Source of the DNA: Pseudomonas sp. Tri1
GTDB taxonomy: Bacteria > Pseudomonadota > Gammaproteobacteria > Pseudomonadales > Pseudomonadaceae
NCBI RefSeq assembly: GCF_017968885.1
Contig: NZ_CP072913.1
Span: 5,806,501-5,870,500 of the forward strand
Length of the DNA: 64,000 nt
Reading direction: 5' to 3'
The position numbers were made by a program, and so were the translations under genes. Below the pieces are notes generated by a model. The model saw only the letters and a program-made list of their open reading frames with translations. It was not told the DNA's origin and did not search any database. Shown piece by piece: positions 8,977 through 16,749 of the stretch; position 1 is the first letter of the stretch, and each line of letters opens with the position of its first letter.

Positions 8977-9974
8977 CAGGCTTGCCCTCCCTGCGCAGCA
9001 CCCAGTGCGGCATCGCTCAACGCACGGACAATCGCCCGGCGCGCCAGTCTGACCTTGAAACCGTTGTGCGCCAGCGGCTCGGCGCTTTGCAGCAGCGCAT
9101 CGGCGGCAGCGGCGAACGTCTCGCGGCTGACGGTCTGGCCGGTCAGCCAACTCTCCACGGCCCGGTCGCGCCAGGGTTTGTGGGCCACGCCGCCCAGGGC
9201 CAGGCGCGCCTGGCGGATCACTGCCCCGTCCAGCTCCAGCGCCGCCGCCACCGACACCAGGGCAAAGGCGTAGGAGGCCCGATCTCGAATCTTCAAGTAG
9301 TGACTATGTTCGGCGAAACCGCGGGCCGGCAACTCGATGGCGGTGATCAACTCATCATCGGCCAATTGGTTATCCCGCTGCGGAGCATCACCGGGCAGAC
9401 GATGAAAATCGGCAAACTCGATGGTCCGCGCCCCGCCTCGGCCCAGCACATGGACCACCGCTTCCAGCGCGGCCAGGGCCACGCACATATCGGAGGGGTG
9501 AGTCGCGACACATTGATCGCTGGCGCCGAAAATCGCATGGATCCGGTTCAAGCCATCCCGAGCCGGGCAGCCACTGCCAGGCTGGCGTTTGTTGCACGCG
9601 ACGTTGGCGTCATAGAAGTAATAACAGCGAGTGCGTTGCAGCAGATTGCCGCCGGTGCTGGCCATGTTGCGCAATTGCGGCGAGGCACCGGCCAGGATCG
9701 CCTGGGACAGCAGCGGATAGCGGCGCTCGATCCAGGGGTGCCAAGCCAGGTCGGCATTGCTCACCAAGGCGCCGATCATCACCCCGCCGGATGGGGTCTC
9801 GCTGAGGTCCGCCAGGGGCAGCCCGGTAATGTCGATCAGGTGCTCGGGGCGCGTGAGGTTTTCTTTCATCAGGTCCAGCAGGTTAGTGCCGCCGGCAATG
9901 AAGCGTGAAACCGGGCTCGACAAGTCGACGGCGGCCTGTACGGTGGCGGGCTTGCTGTACTGGAAGGGATTCAT
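8976..9974 (-). CDS. paoB: FAD-binding subunit of the PaoABC-type oxidoreductase
   Basis: A 332-residue medium subunit with the CO-dehydrogenase flavoprotein fold: an N-terminal FAD-binding part (RFIAGGTNLLDLMK, about 24-37) and a C-terminal helical domain. Residues about 115-140 contain a cysteine-bearing insert (TRCYYFYDANVACNK...GSGC), as in PaoB and 4-hydroxybenzoyl-CoA reductase-type subunits, where it carries a [4Fe-4S] cluster; the cluster here is inferred from those cysteines. It passes electrons between the 2Fe-2S subunit and the molybdenum subunit. It overlaps both neighbouring genes by 3-4 bases. Confidence 0.85.
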   Translation of the reverse strand: MNPFQYSKPATVQAAVDLSSPVSRFIAGGTNLLDLMKENLTRPEHLIDITGLPLADLSETPSGGVMIGALVSNADLAWHPWIERRYPLLSQAILAGASPQLRNMASTGGNLLQRTRCYYFYDANVACNKRQPGSGCPARDGLNRIHAIFGASDQCVATHPSDMCVALAALEAVVHVLGRGGARTIEFADFHRLPGDAPQRDNQLADDELITAIELPARGFAEHSHYLKIRDRASYAFALVSVAAALELDGAVIRQARLALGGVAHKPWRDRAVESWLTGQTVSRETFAAAADALLQSAEPLAHNGFKVRLARRAIVRALSDAALGAAQGGQA

Positions 9975-10495
9975 TGATCACCTCCCGGTTGCTGGCAGAG
10001 CGGCAATGCCGCTTCGACGGCATCACAAATATTGGTGTAGGCCCCACAGCGGCACAGGTTGCCGCTCATCAACTCGCTGATCTGAGCGCGGGTCTGCGCC
10101 CTGCCTTCGTTGACCAACCCCACCGCCGAACAGATTTGCCCCGGTGTGCAATAACCGCACTGGAACGCGTCATGCGTGATGAACGCCTGCTGCATGGGAT
10201 GCAATTGCCCATGGCTGGCCAGGCCTTCAATGGTGGTCAACTCGGCGCCGTCGCACATCACCGCCAACGTCAGACAGGCGTTGATCCGTTTGCCATCGCG
10301 CAGCACCGTACAGGCGCCACATTGACCGTGGTCACAGCCTTTCTTGCTGCCCACCAGGTCCAATTGCTCACGCAGCAGGTCCAGCAGCGTGGTCCAGGGC
10401 AGCACCTGCAGATCACGCACCAGGCCATTGAGTGTCAGACGGATAGGATGACGGGCGTAGGATGCCGGCGTCGCTTCGGACAGGGTCGCGCTCAT
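9971..10495 (-). CDS. paoA: 2Fe-2S subunit of the PaoABC-type oxidoreductase
   Basis: A 174-residue iron-sulfur subunit from the ATG at 10495 (MSATLSEA), preceded by GAGGTG; the frame extends 12 bases upstream to a GTG, but that would place the ribosome-binding site inside the gene. The plant-type cluster motif GCDHGQCGAC and the C-terminal pair CGYCTPGQ...CRCGAY hold two [2Fe-2S] clusters. Unlike E. coli PaoA, the protein begins only about 20 residues before the ferredoxin fold and shows no twin-arginine signal peptide, so the complex is probably cytoplasmic. It is the first gene of the operon. Confidence 0.87.
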   Translation of the reverse strand: MSATLSEATPASYARHPIRLTLNGLVRDLQVLPWTTLLDLLREQLDLVGSKKGCDHGQCGACTVLRDGKRINACLTLAVMCDGAELTTIEGLASHGQLHPMQQAFITHDAFQCGYCTPGQICSAVGLVNEGRAQTRAQISELMSGNLCRCGAYTNICDAVEAALPLCQQPGGDQ

Positions 10496-10621
10496 GGAAC
10501 ACCTCACGGTTGGTCGTACTCGCGGCGTTTTGGGAAACCGCCGTCATAAGGGGTACGACTTCTGGGTGGGGTGAGCGTTCAAGGCAAGTTAACGACGCAA
10601 GATGCCTACGTCTGCTGCGTA

Positions 10622-10653
10622 GCCGAGCGGGAGCAAGCTCCCTCGCCACAGTG
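10622..10653. repeat. REP-like half element
   Basis: A short palindrome GGGAGCAAGCTCCC with the flanking TCGCCACAGTG typical of REP sequences, in the gap between paoA and the DJ-1-like gene, just beyond the latter's stop. Confidence 0.5.
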
Positions 10654-10660
10654 AAGCGTG

Positions 10661-11227
10661 TCAGGCCAACAACTCCGCCGCCACTACGTTTCTCACGCCC
10701 TTGCCACAGAGTTGCTCCACCAGCGTCAAGGCAAACGCCAGGGCGGCGGCCGAGCCTTGGGCTGTGATGCAGTTGCCATCCACCACCACCGGTTGATCCA
10801 CGAAGTTGCAACCGGACAACTGCTGGCTCACGGCGGGCAGGCAAGTCATGCGGCGCTGGCGCAGTACGCCGAACGCCTGGAGCACCAGGGCCGGGGCTTC
10901 AGCGATGGCGGCAAAAAAACGTCCGGTGCCAGCCTGGTTCTTGATCAATTGCTGCAACGGTTGATGGGCCGCCAGATGTTGGGCGCCGATAATGCCACCA
11001 GGCAAGACGATCAGGTCGAAATCCTGCACGAGCATGTCCACCAGCATGCCATCGGCGGTCAGGCGCGTGCCGCGGGCACAGGTGAGCATCCGCCGTCCTT
11101 CGATGCTCGCCAGCACCACTTCGATCTGTGCTCGACGCAGCACATCGACCAGAGTGACCGTCTGCAAGTCATCGACACCTTCGGCGACGGCAATCAGGGC
11201 TCTTGGCATTTTGGTTCCAGGCATCAT
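10661..11227 (-). CDS. DJ-1/PfpI-family protein lacking the nucleophilic cysteine
   Basis: A 188-residue class I glutamine-amidotransferase-like protein with the DJ-1/YajL layout. It keeps the early acidic residue (AEGVDD, E16) and the LPGG loop, but at the nucleophile elbow, where DJ-1 and YajL have AAICAxP, it reads AAIAEAP (residues 106-112), so the reactive cysteine is replaced by alanine at about 109. Glyoxalase or deglycase chemistry as in DJ-1 is therefore doubtful. A GGAG precedes the first ATG; an internal ATG at residue 7 is possible. It shares a strand with the paoABC operon upstream of it but is separated by about 150 bases and a REP fragment. Confidence 0.8.
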   Translation of the reverse strand: MMPGTKMPRALIAVAEGVDDLQTVTLVDVLRRAQIEVVLASIEGRRMLTCARGTRLTADGMLVDMLVQDFDLIVLPGGIIGAQHLAAHQPLQQLIKNQAGTGRFFAAIAEAPALVLQAFGVLRQRRMTCLPAVSQQLSGCNFVDQPVVVDGNCITAQGSAAALAFALTLVEQLCGKGVRNVVAAELLA

Positions 11228-11302
11228 GGGCGCTCTCCACTGGGTGGTTACTGAAGCCTAGTCAGGTTTGCCGGATCGCGTTCGGCTTGTCATGCCGACA
11301 GG

Positions 11303-11758
11303 CTATTTAATGTACAGCTGGGTCGACATCCGGTTGCCCGGTGCATTGATCGAGATGTTGCTGAAGCTGAAGGTGCCTTCCTGCTTGCCCTTCAGATCGA
11401 AGATGTACAGATAGCCGACGATCTTGGTCTTGGCCGAACAATCGTTGAGGTTGCCATTGCTGTATGCACACACCGGCGAGCGGGTGCCGTCGACCTCGAA
11501 ACCGTCCAGCGTGACCTGGGGCTCACGGCCATAACCGATCTCCAACACGTAGACCTTGATGTTCGGCCCACGGTGATCGCAACGGGTCTGCGCCTGTCCT
11601 TGGGCGATGTCCTCGAAGCCACAGGCCGGCGATTCGACCTTGAGCACCTTGACCTCGCTCAAGGGCGGCGCCGACGCGGCATTGACGGCCTGCCCGGGCC
11701 ACCACAGGCCCAGTGCGCAACCCAACGCCGTCACCACGTGTTTATTCATGCGAAACAT
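11303..11758 (-). CDS. Small secreted protein, possibly DUF4879/YolA-like
   Basis: A 151-residue protein with a signal peptide (hydrophobic stretch about 8-22 and a likely cleavage after AVNA). The mature part has four cysteines (ACGF, TRCD, VCAY, DCSA) that could form disulfides, and an all-beta look ending MSTQLYIK. The pattern resembles DUF4879 (YolA) proteins, but I hold that family call loosely. The ATG at 11758 follows GGGAGG at short spacing; the ATG at 11749 is the alternative. The frame stays open far upstream, but that part is the shadow of the purine permease on the other strand. It is transcribed divergently from the permease. Confidence 0.65.
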   Translation of the reverse strand: MFRMNKHVVTALGCALGLWWPGQAVNAASAPPLSEVKVLKVESPACGFEDIAQGQAQTRCDHRGPNIKVYVLEIGYGREPQVTLDGFEVDGTRSPVCAYSNGNLNDCSAKTKIVGYLYIFDLKGKQEGTFSFSNISINAPGNRMSTQLYIK

Positions 11759-11962
11759 AGAGACCTCCCGAAACCGCGCGCAGTATGGCCCACTTGGCGC
11801 GCCGGCAAAACATCGACGACGATCGCAGCCACAACGCCATGCTGCTGGTATGATGCGCGGCTTTTTCCGACCCACAGAAAATTCCCGGGCGCCGCTGGCG
11901 ACCTGTGCTTTGCTGTTGAGGTCGATACATTCACGGCGCCCGGCGCGCCACGGGGAGCAGAC

Positions 11963-13258
11963 ATGCTGGAAAGGCTGTTTCAACTCAAGGCACACAATAC
12001 CAACGTGCGGACCGAGATCCTGGCGGGCGTCACGACCTTCCTGGCCATGGCCTACATTCTGTTCGTCAACCCGAGCATCCTCGGCGAAACCGGCATGGAC
12101 AAGGGCGCGGTGTTCGTCGCCACCTGCCTGGCGGCAGCCATCGGGTCCACCGTCATGGGCCTGATCGCCAACTACCCGATCGCCCTCGCGCCAGGCATGG
12201 GCCTGAATGCCTTCTTCACCTACACCGTGGTCCTGCACATGGGCCATACCTGGCAAGTGGCGCTGGGCGCGGTGTTCATTTCCGCCGTACTGTTCTTCAT
12301 GCTGTCGATCTTTCGCATCCGCGAGTGGATCATCAACAGCATCCCGCTGCCCCTGCGCTCGGCCATCGCTGCCGGTATCGGCTTGTTCCTGGCACTGATC
12401 GCCCTCAATAACGCCGGCATCGTGGTGAAAAACCCGGCGACCATGGTCGGCCTCGGCGACCTGAAGCAACCGGCGCCGATTCTCGCAACCCTCGGCTTCG
12501 TCCTGATCGTCGCCCTCGAAGCGCTGAAAGTGCGCGGCGCGGTGCTGATCGGCATCCTGGCGGTCACCATTGTTTCGATCCTGATGGGCTTCACCCCGTT
12601 CGGCGGCGTGATATCCATGCCGCCGTCCCTGGCCCCAACGTTCCTGCAACTGGACATCAAGGGCGCCCTGGACATCGGCCTGGTGAGCGTGATCTTCGCC
12701 TTCCTGTTCGTCGACCTGTTCGACAACTCTGGCACCCTGATAGGCGTCGCCAAGCGCGCCGGGCTGATGGGCAAGGACGGCCACATGCCGAAAATGGGCC
12801 GCGCGCTGATCGCCGACAGCACCGCCGCCATGGCCGGTTCGCTGCTGGGCACCTCCACCACCACCAGCTACATCGAGTCGGCGGCAGGCGTCAGTGCCGG
12901 CGGCCGTACCGGCCTGACCGCCATCGTGGTGGCGATCCTGTTCCTGCTGGCACTGTTCTTCTCGCCACTGGCCGCCAGCGTCCCGCCCTTCGCCACCGCC
13001 CCAGCCCTGTTGTTCGTCGCCGTGCTGATGACCTCGGGCCTGGCGGAAATCGATTGGGACGACATCACTGTCGCCGCCCCCGTGGTGGTGACTGCCCTGG
13101 CGATGCCATTCACTTATTCCATCGCCAACGGCATCGCCTTCGGTTTCATCGCCTGGACCGCCATTAAACTGGTGTCCGGCCGTGGCCGTGAGCTGAACCC
13201 GGCGCTGGTCATCCTGTCGATTCTGTTCGTGATCAAGTTGGGTTGGTTCAACGCATGA
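11963..13258 (+). CDS. NCS2/AzgA-type purine permease
   Basis: A 431-residue inner-membrane protein of about 12-14 hydrophobic segments, starting [18 protein letters not shown], the characteristic opening of the AzgA subgroup (E. coli AdeP/GhxP), which imports adenine or guanine/hypoxanthine with protons. Family features visible are [16 protein letters not shown] near residue 25 and [13 protein letters not shown] in the second half. Which purine it prefers cannot be read from sequence. The frame runs open upstream, but the ATG at 11963 is preceded by GGGGAGCAG and gives the family length. Its last codons overlap trmA by 4 bases (ATGA). Confidence 0.88.
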   Translation: MLERLFQLKAHNTNVRTEILAGVTTFLAMAYILFVNPSILGETGMDKGAVFVATCLAAAIGSTVMGLIANYPIALAPGMGLNAFFTYTVVLHMGHTWQVALGAVFISAVLFFMLSIFRIREWIINSIPLPLRSAIAAGIGLFLALIALNNAGIVVKNPATMVGLGDLKQPAPILATLGFVLIVALEALKVRGAVLIGILAVTIVSILMGFTPFGGVISMPPSLAPTFLQLDIKGALDIGLVSVIFAFLFVDLFDNSGTLIGVAKRAGLMGKDGHMPKMGRALIADSTAAMAGSLLGTSTTTSYIESAAGVSAGGRTGLTAIVVAILFLLALFFSPLAASVPPFATAPALLFVAVLMTSGLAEIDWDDITVAAPVVVTALAMPFTYSIANGIAFGFIAWTAIKLVSGRGRELNPALVILSILFVIKLGWFNA

Positions 13259-14334
13259 CTTTTGATTCCCAAGCCTACGCCGCCCAGCTCCAGGACAAGG
13301 TCACCCGCTTGCGTGACCTGCTGGCCCCGTTCGATGCTCCTGAGCCCGCTGTATTCGACTCAGCACTGGAGCACTTCCGCCTGCGCGCCGAATTCCGCCT
13401 ATGGCGCGAGGCCGGCGAACGGCATTACGCGATGTTCTCCCAGGACGACAAGCGCACACCGATCCTCATTGAAGAGTTTCCCATCGCCAGCCTGCGCATC
13501 AACCAATTGATGCCGCAACTCAAGGCGGCCTGGCAGGCCAGCGCGCCGTTGAGCCACAAGCTGTTCCAGGTGGAGTTCCTGACCACCCTGGCCGGCGATG
13601 CGATGATCACCCTGTGCTATCACCGCCCGCTGGATGAACACTGGCACGCAGCGGCCACGAAACTGGCGAGCGACCTGGGCGTGAGCATCATCGGTCGTTC
13701 CAAGGGCAAGCGCGAAGTAATCGGCCATGACTACGTAGTGGAGAAACTCGACGTCGGCGGCCGCACCTTCAGCTATCGCCAACCCGAAGGCGCCTTCACC
13801 CAGCCCAACGGCGCGGTGAACCAGAAGATGCTCAACTGGGCCTATGAAGCGCTGGGCGATCGCAACGACGATCTGCTGGAGTTGTACTGCGGCAATGGCA
13901 ACTTCACCCTGCCCCTGGCCACCCGTGTGCGCAAAGTGTTGGCCACCGAGATCAGCAAGACCTCGGTGAATGCTGCGCTGAGCAACCTCAGCGAGAATGC
14001 GGTGGATAACGTCACGCTGGTGCGCTTGTCCGCTGAGGAACTGACCGAGGCCTTGAACGAAGTCCGGCCATTCCGCCGCCTGCACGGCATTGACCTGAAA
14101 AGCTACGAATTCGGCAGCGTCTTCGTCGACCCGCCCCGCGCCGGCATGGACCCGGACACCTGCGAGCTGACCCGGCGCTTCGAGAACATCCTCTACATCT
14201 CGTGCAACCCGCAAACCCTCGCCGCCAACATCGCGCAACTGCACGACACCCATCGCATCACCCGCTGCGCGATGTTCGATCAATTCCCTTGGACCCATCA
14301 CATGGAGTCCGGGGTATTGCTGACGCGGCGCTGA
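13255..14334 (+). CDS. trmA: tRNA (uracil-5-)-methyltransferase
   Basis: A 359-residue SAM-dependent enzyme that makes m5U54 (ribothymidine) in the T-loop of tRNAs. It has the TrmA-type N-terminal RNA-binding region, the SAM motif ELYCGNGNF, the VDPPRAGMD loop, and the catalytic cysteine motif [14 protein letters not shown]. coli TrmA has 366 residues. The start overlaps the permease stop as ATGA, which suggests translational coupling, although the two functions are unrelated. A REP fragment follows. Confidence 0.93.
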   Translation: MTFDSQAYAAQLQDKVTRLRDLLAPFDAPEPAVFDSALEHFRLRAEFRLWREAGERHYAMFSQDDKRTPILIEEFPIASLRINQLMPQLKAAWQASAPLSHKLFQVEFLTTLAGDAMITLCYHRPLDEHWHAAATKLASDLGVSIIGRSKGKREVIGHDYVVEKLDVGGRTFSYRQPEGAFTQPNGAVNQKMLNWAYEALGDRNDDLLELYCGNGNFTLPLATRVRKVLATEISKTSVNAALSNLSENAVDNVTLVRLSAEELTEALNEVRPFRRLHGIDLKSYEFGSVFVDPPRAGMDPDTCELTRRFENILYISCNPQTLAANIAQLHDTHRITRCAMFDQFPWTHHMESGVLLTRR

Positions 14335-14361
14335 ACGCTGCAACACTCCCTGTGTTTCATC

Positions 14362-14390
14362 TGTGGCGAGGGGATTTATCCCCTTACCAC
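14362..14390. repeat. REP-type palindrome after trmA
   Basis: TGTGGCGAGGGGATTTATCCCC carries the self-complementary core GGGGATTTATCCCC (14370-14383). It belongs to the second REP family of the window and is placed 28 bases after the trmA stop. Confidence 0.65.
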
Positions 14391-14466
14391 AATTACCCTC
14401 CCTTACCTCCCGACCAAGGTGGTGTTCGATCATCGAACACTTATTAGCCAGCGACGGCGGCTTTAT

Positions 14467-14493
14467 TTGACCAAATTAACCATCTAGTACAAT
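14467..14493 (+). promoter_or_regulatory. Probable aroQ promoter with overlapping operator-like motif
   Basis: TTGACC (14467-14472) and TACAAT (14488-14493) are good -35 and -10 matches with a 15-bp spacer, shorter than ideal. The 19-bp stretch 14474-14492, read on the minus strand as TTGTACTAGATGGTTAATT, resembles the sequence at 18751-18769 in front of quiC and the MFS gene. It covers the spacer and -10 region, the usual place for a repressor site. The adjacent TetR-type regulator is the obvious candidate to bind it. Confidence 0.5.
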
Positions 14494-14551
14494 TTATCTC
14501 CACCGGCCGAAACCTGGCCGACGCCAACAATAAAAATGTGGAGAAATTGCG

Positions 14552-14992
14552 ATGCCTCCGATCGTTCTGGTGCTCAACGGCCCGAACCTGAACCTGCTCG
14601 GTACCCGCGAGCCGGCGACTTATGGTCACGAAACCCTGGCGGACATCTCCGCACTGTGCGGCCGCGCCGCTGAAGAATTCGGCCTGGCGGTGGAGTTTCG
14701 CCAGACCAACCAGGAAAGCGAATTGCTGGACTGGGTGCATGGCGCACGCGGCCGATGTGCCGGCATCGTCATTAACCCAGCGGCCTGGACCCACACCTCA
14801 GTGGCGATCCGCGACGCCTTGGTGGCCAGCGAGGTCCCCGTCATCGAAGTTCACCTGTCCAACGTCCACGCCCGGGAAACCTTTCGCCATCACTCCTTTG
14901 TCTCATCCGTCGCCATCGGCGTGATATGTGGGTTTGGCAGCCATGGTTATCGCCTGGCCCTGGAACATTTCAGTCAGCGGTTAAAGGGTTGA
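14552..14992 (+). CDS. aroQ: Type II 3-dehydroquinate dehydratase (catabolic context)
   Basis: A 146-residue cytoplasmic enzyme converting 3-dehydroquinate to 3-dehydroshikimate. Family residues are all present: [17 protein letters not shown] with the active-site Arg and Tyr, [17 protein letters not shown], and the catalytic His in [11 protein letters not shown]. Type II enzymes work in either direction of aromatic metabolism. The company of a QuiC-type dehydratase, a TetR regulator and an MFS transporter points to quinate/shikimate breakdown rather than biosynthesis. Its stop overlaps the next start (TGATG), so the two are co-translated. Confidence 0.92.
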   Translation: MPPIVLVLNGPNLNLLGTREPATYGHETLADISALCGRAAEEFGLAVEFRQTNQESELLDWVHGARGRCAGIVINPAAWTHTSVAIRDALVASEVPVIEVHLSNVHARETFRHHSFVSSVAIGVICGFGSHGYRLALEHFSQRLKG

Positions 14993-15849
14993 TGAGCATG
15001 TCGAATATCACTGTGCTGGCCGGCCTGATCGGCGCGGGCATCCAGGCGTCTCGCACACCGGCGCTGCATGAGCATGAAGGCGATGCCCAAGGCATGCGTT
15101 ACCTCTATCGGCTGATCGACCTCGATGCATTGAAACTCGACAGCGGCGCCCTGCCCGATTTGCTCAAGGCCGCCGAGCACATGAACTTCACCGGCCTGAA
15201 CATCACCTTTCCCTGCAAACAGGCGATCATCCCGCTGCTGGACGAGCTGTCAGCCGAGGCCCGAGGCATTGGCGCCGTGAATACCGTGGTGCTCAAGGAT
15301 GGCAAACGCATCGGCCACAACACCGACTGCCTGGGATTCGCCGAAGGTTTTCGTCGCGGGCTGGGCAATGTTTCCCGCCGGCACGTAGTCCAGATGGGCG
15401 CCGGGGGTGCTGGCGCGGCGGTTGCCCACGCGCTACTGGCAGAAGGCGTACAGACGCTGAGCATTTTTGATGTCGAAGTCAGCCGCGCCGAGGCCCTGGC
15501 GAACAACCTGAACCAACACTTCGGCGCAGGCCGGGCCCGGGCCGGGCATGACTTGGCCAGCGCCATGGCCGATGCCGATGGCCTGGTGAACACCACGCCC
15601 ATGGGCATGGCGAAACTGCCAGGCATGCCGGTGCCGGTCGAACTGTTGCGGGGCGAGTTGTGGGTCGCGGAAATCGTCTACTTCCCACTGGAAACCGAAC
15701 TGCTGCGCAACGCCCGCGCCCTCGGTTGCCGCACGCTGGATGGCGGCAACATGGCGGTGTTCCAGGCGGTGAAGGCGTTCGAACTGTTCAGCGGCGTGGC
15801 GCCGGATGCGCAGCGGATGCTCGAGCATTTCCAGAGCATGAATCACTAA
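14992..15849 (+). CDS. Shikimate/quinate dehydrogenase, AroE superfamily
   Basis: A 285-residue NAD(P)-dependent dehydrogenase. It keeps the catalytic lysine (ITFPCKQ) and aspartate (HNTDCLGF), the GAGGAGAAVAHAL dinucleotide loop and NTTPMGM. The substrate loop reads SRTPALHEHEG instead of the SLSPxxHN of biosynthetic AroE, a pattern seen in AroE paralogues such as YdiB-like and catabolic shikimate dehydrogenases. It probably oxidises shikimate (perhaps quinate) to the 3-dehydro compound, feeding QuiC. ATG at 14992 overlaps the aroQ stop; a second ATG lies 6 bases later. Coenzyme preference cannot be read with confidence. Confidence 0.88.
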   Translation: MSMSNITVLAGLIGAGIQASRTPALHEHEGDAQGMRYLYRLIDLDALKLDSGALPDLLKAAEHMNFTGLNITFPCKQAIIPLLDELSAEARGIGAVNTVVLKDGKRIGHNTDCLGFAEGFRRGLGNVSRRHVVQMGAGGAGAAVAHALLAEGVQTLSIFDVEVSRAEALANNLNQHFGAGRARAGHDLASAMADADGLVNTTPMGMAKLPGMPVPVELLRGELWVAEIVYFPLETELLRNARALGCRTLDGGNMAVFQAVKAFELFSGVAPDAQRMLEHFQSMNH

Positions 15850-15866
15850 AACCTGGTGATAATTCC

Positions 15867-15957
15867 TTGTGGGAGCGAGCTTGCTCGCGATAGCGGTGGA
15901 TCAGCCAGTATTGATGTGACTGACAGACTGCTATCGCGAGCAAGCTCGCTCCCACAA
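15867..15957. repeat. Paired inverted REP (BIME-like)
   Basis: TTGTGGGAGCGAGCTTGCTCGCGATAG and its inverted partner CTATCGCGAGCAAGCTCGCTCCCACAA are separated by about 37 bases. The unit sits between the convergent shikimate dehydrogenase and tetR genes and could act as a terminator structure for both. Confidence 0.85.
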
Positions 15958-15968
15958 AGGTTTCAGGG

Positions 15969-16646
15969 TCAGGGCTGTAGATACCGCAACACCGACTCAC
16001 AAACCATCTCGCGATGCCGCTGTTTGATCGCTTCGTCCGACAGGTCGATCTGAAAGATCTCACCGAACGTCTGGCGGTTGGACACACGGTAAAAGCAGAA
16101 AGAACTGATGAGCAAGTGCACGTCCAGCGGTTGGAGATCGGGACGGAACACGCCCTCTTCGGCGCCTCGACGCAAGATCACGCCCAAGGAATCGAGGATG
16201 GTATTGGTCATCGCCTTGATCGCGCCTGACTGCTTCACGTATTCGGCGTTGTGGATGTTCTCGATGCAGACGATGCGCACAAAATCCACATTGCGGTCGT
16301 GGTGGTCGAAGGTGAACTCCACCAGGCGCCGGATCGCATCGACCGGCGCCAGCTCGGCCAAGTGCAGGCGGCTCTCGGTATTGCGGATATCCCCGTAGAG
16401 TTTTTCCAACACCTCGACGTACAACTGCTCCTTGCTGCCGAAGTAGTAGTAGATCATGCGCTTGGAGGTGTGGATGCGCTCGGCGATGGCGTCGACCCGG
16501 GCGCCGGACAGGCCCTGCTGGACGAACTCGACGATGGCTTCCTGAAGAATGTTCTCCCGGGTTTTCTCCGGGTTGTTCTTGCGACTCTTGCGCGGCGCGG
16601 CGACGGGTTCGTCGAGGGCAGCGGAAAGCTCTGAATTCATAGTCAT
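15969..16646 (-). CDS. TetR-family regulator of the shikimate/quinate cluster
   Basis: A 225-residue regulator with an N-terminal TetR HTH (about 28-75: ENILQEAIVEFVQQG...ARVDAIAERIHTSKRMIYYYF) and an all-helical ligand domain. Its place between the shikimate dehydrogenase and quiC suggests that it controls these genes, with dehydroshikimate, shikimate or a related compound as effector (inference). The operator-like motif at 14474-14492 and 18751-18769 is its likely target. Start choice among several close in-frame ATGs (16667, 16646, 16640) is uncertain. It lies about 100 bases downstream of quiC on the same strand and may be co-transcribed with it. Confidence 0.85.
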   Translation of the reverse strand: MTMNSELSAALDEPVAAPRKSRKNNPEKTRENILQEAIVEFVQQGLSGARVDAIAERIHTSKRMIYYYFGSKEQLYVEVLEKLYGDIRNTESRLHLAELAPVDAIRRLVEFTFDHHDRNVDFVRIVCIENIHNAEYVKQSGAIKAMTNTILDSLGVILRRGAEEGVFRPDLQPLDVHLLISSFCFYRVSNRQTFGEIFQIDLSDEAIKQRHREMVCESVLRYLQP

Positions 16647-16749
16647 TGCGGGGCTCACGGCCATCACTGCACAGATCGGCGATTATGGGCCGCACCGTGC
16701 AGTGAAGGAAGCCACGGCATTGCCCATTACCGCCGCATTTACGATTTCC

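Noticed and set aside
11759..12784. Long minus-strand open frame continuing upstream of the small secreted protein
   Set aside because: It is the shadow of the purine permease: its residue composition is low-complexity His/Asp/Gln-rich, and the real gene begins at the signal peptide near 11758.
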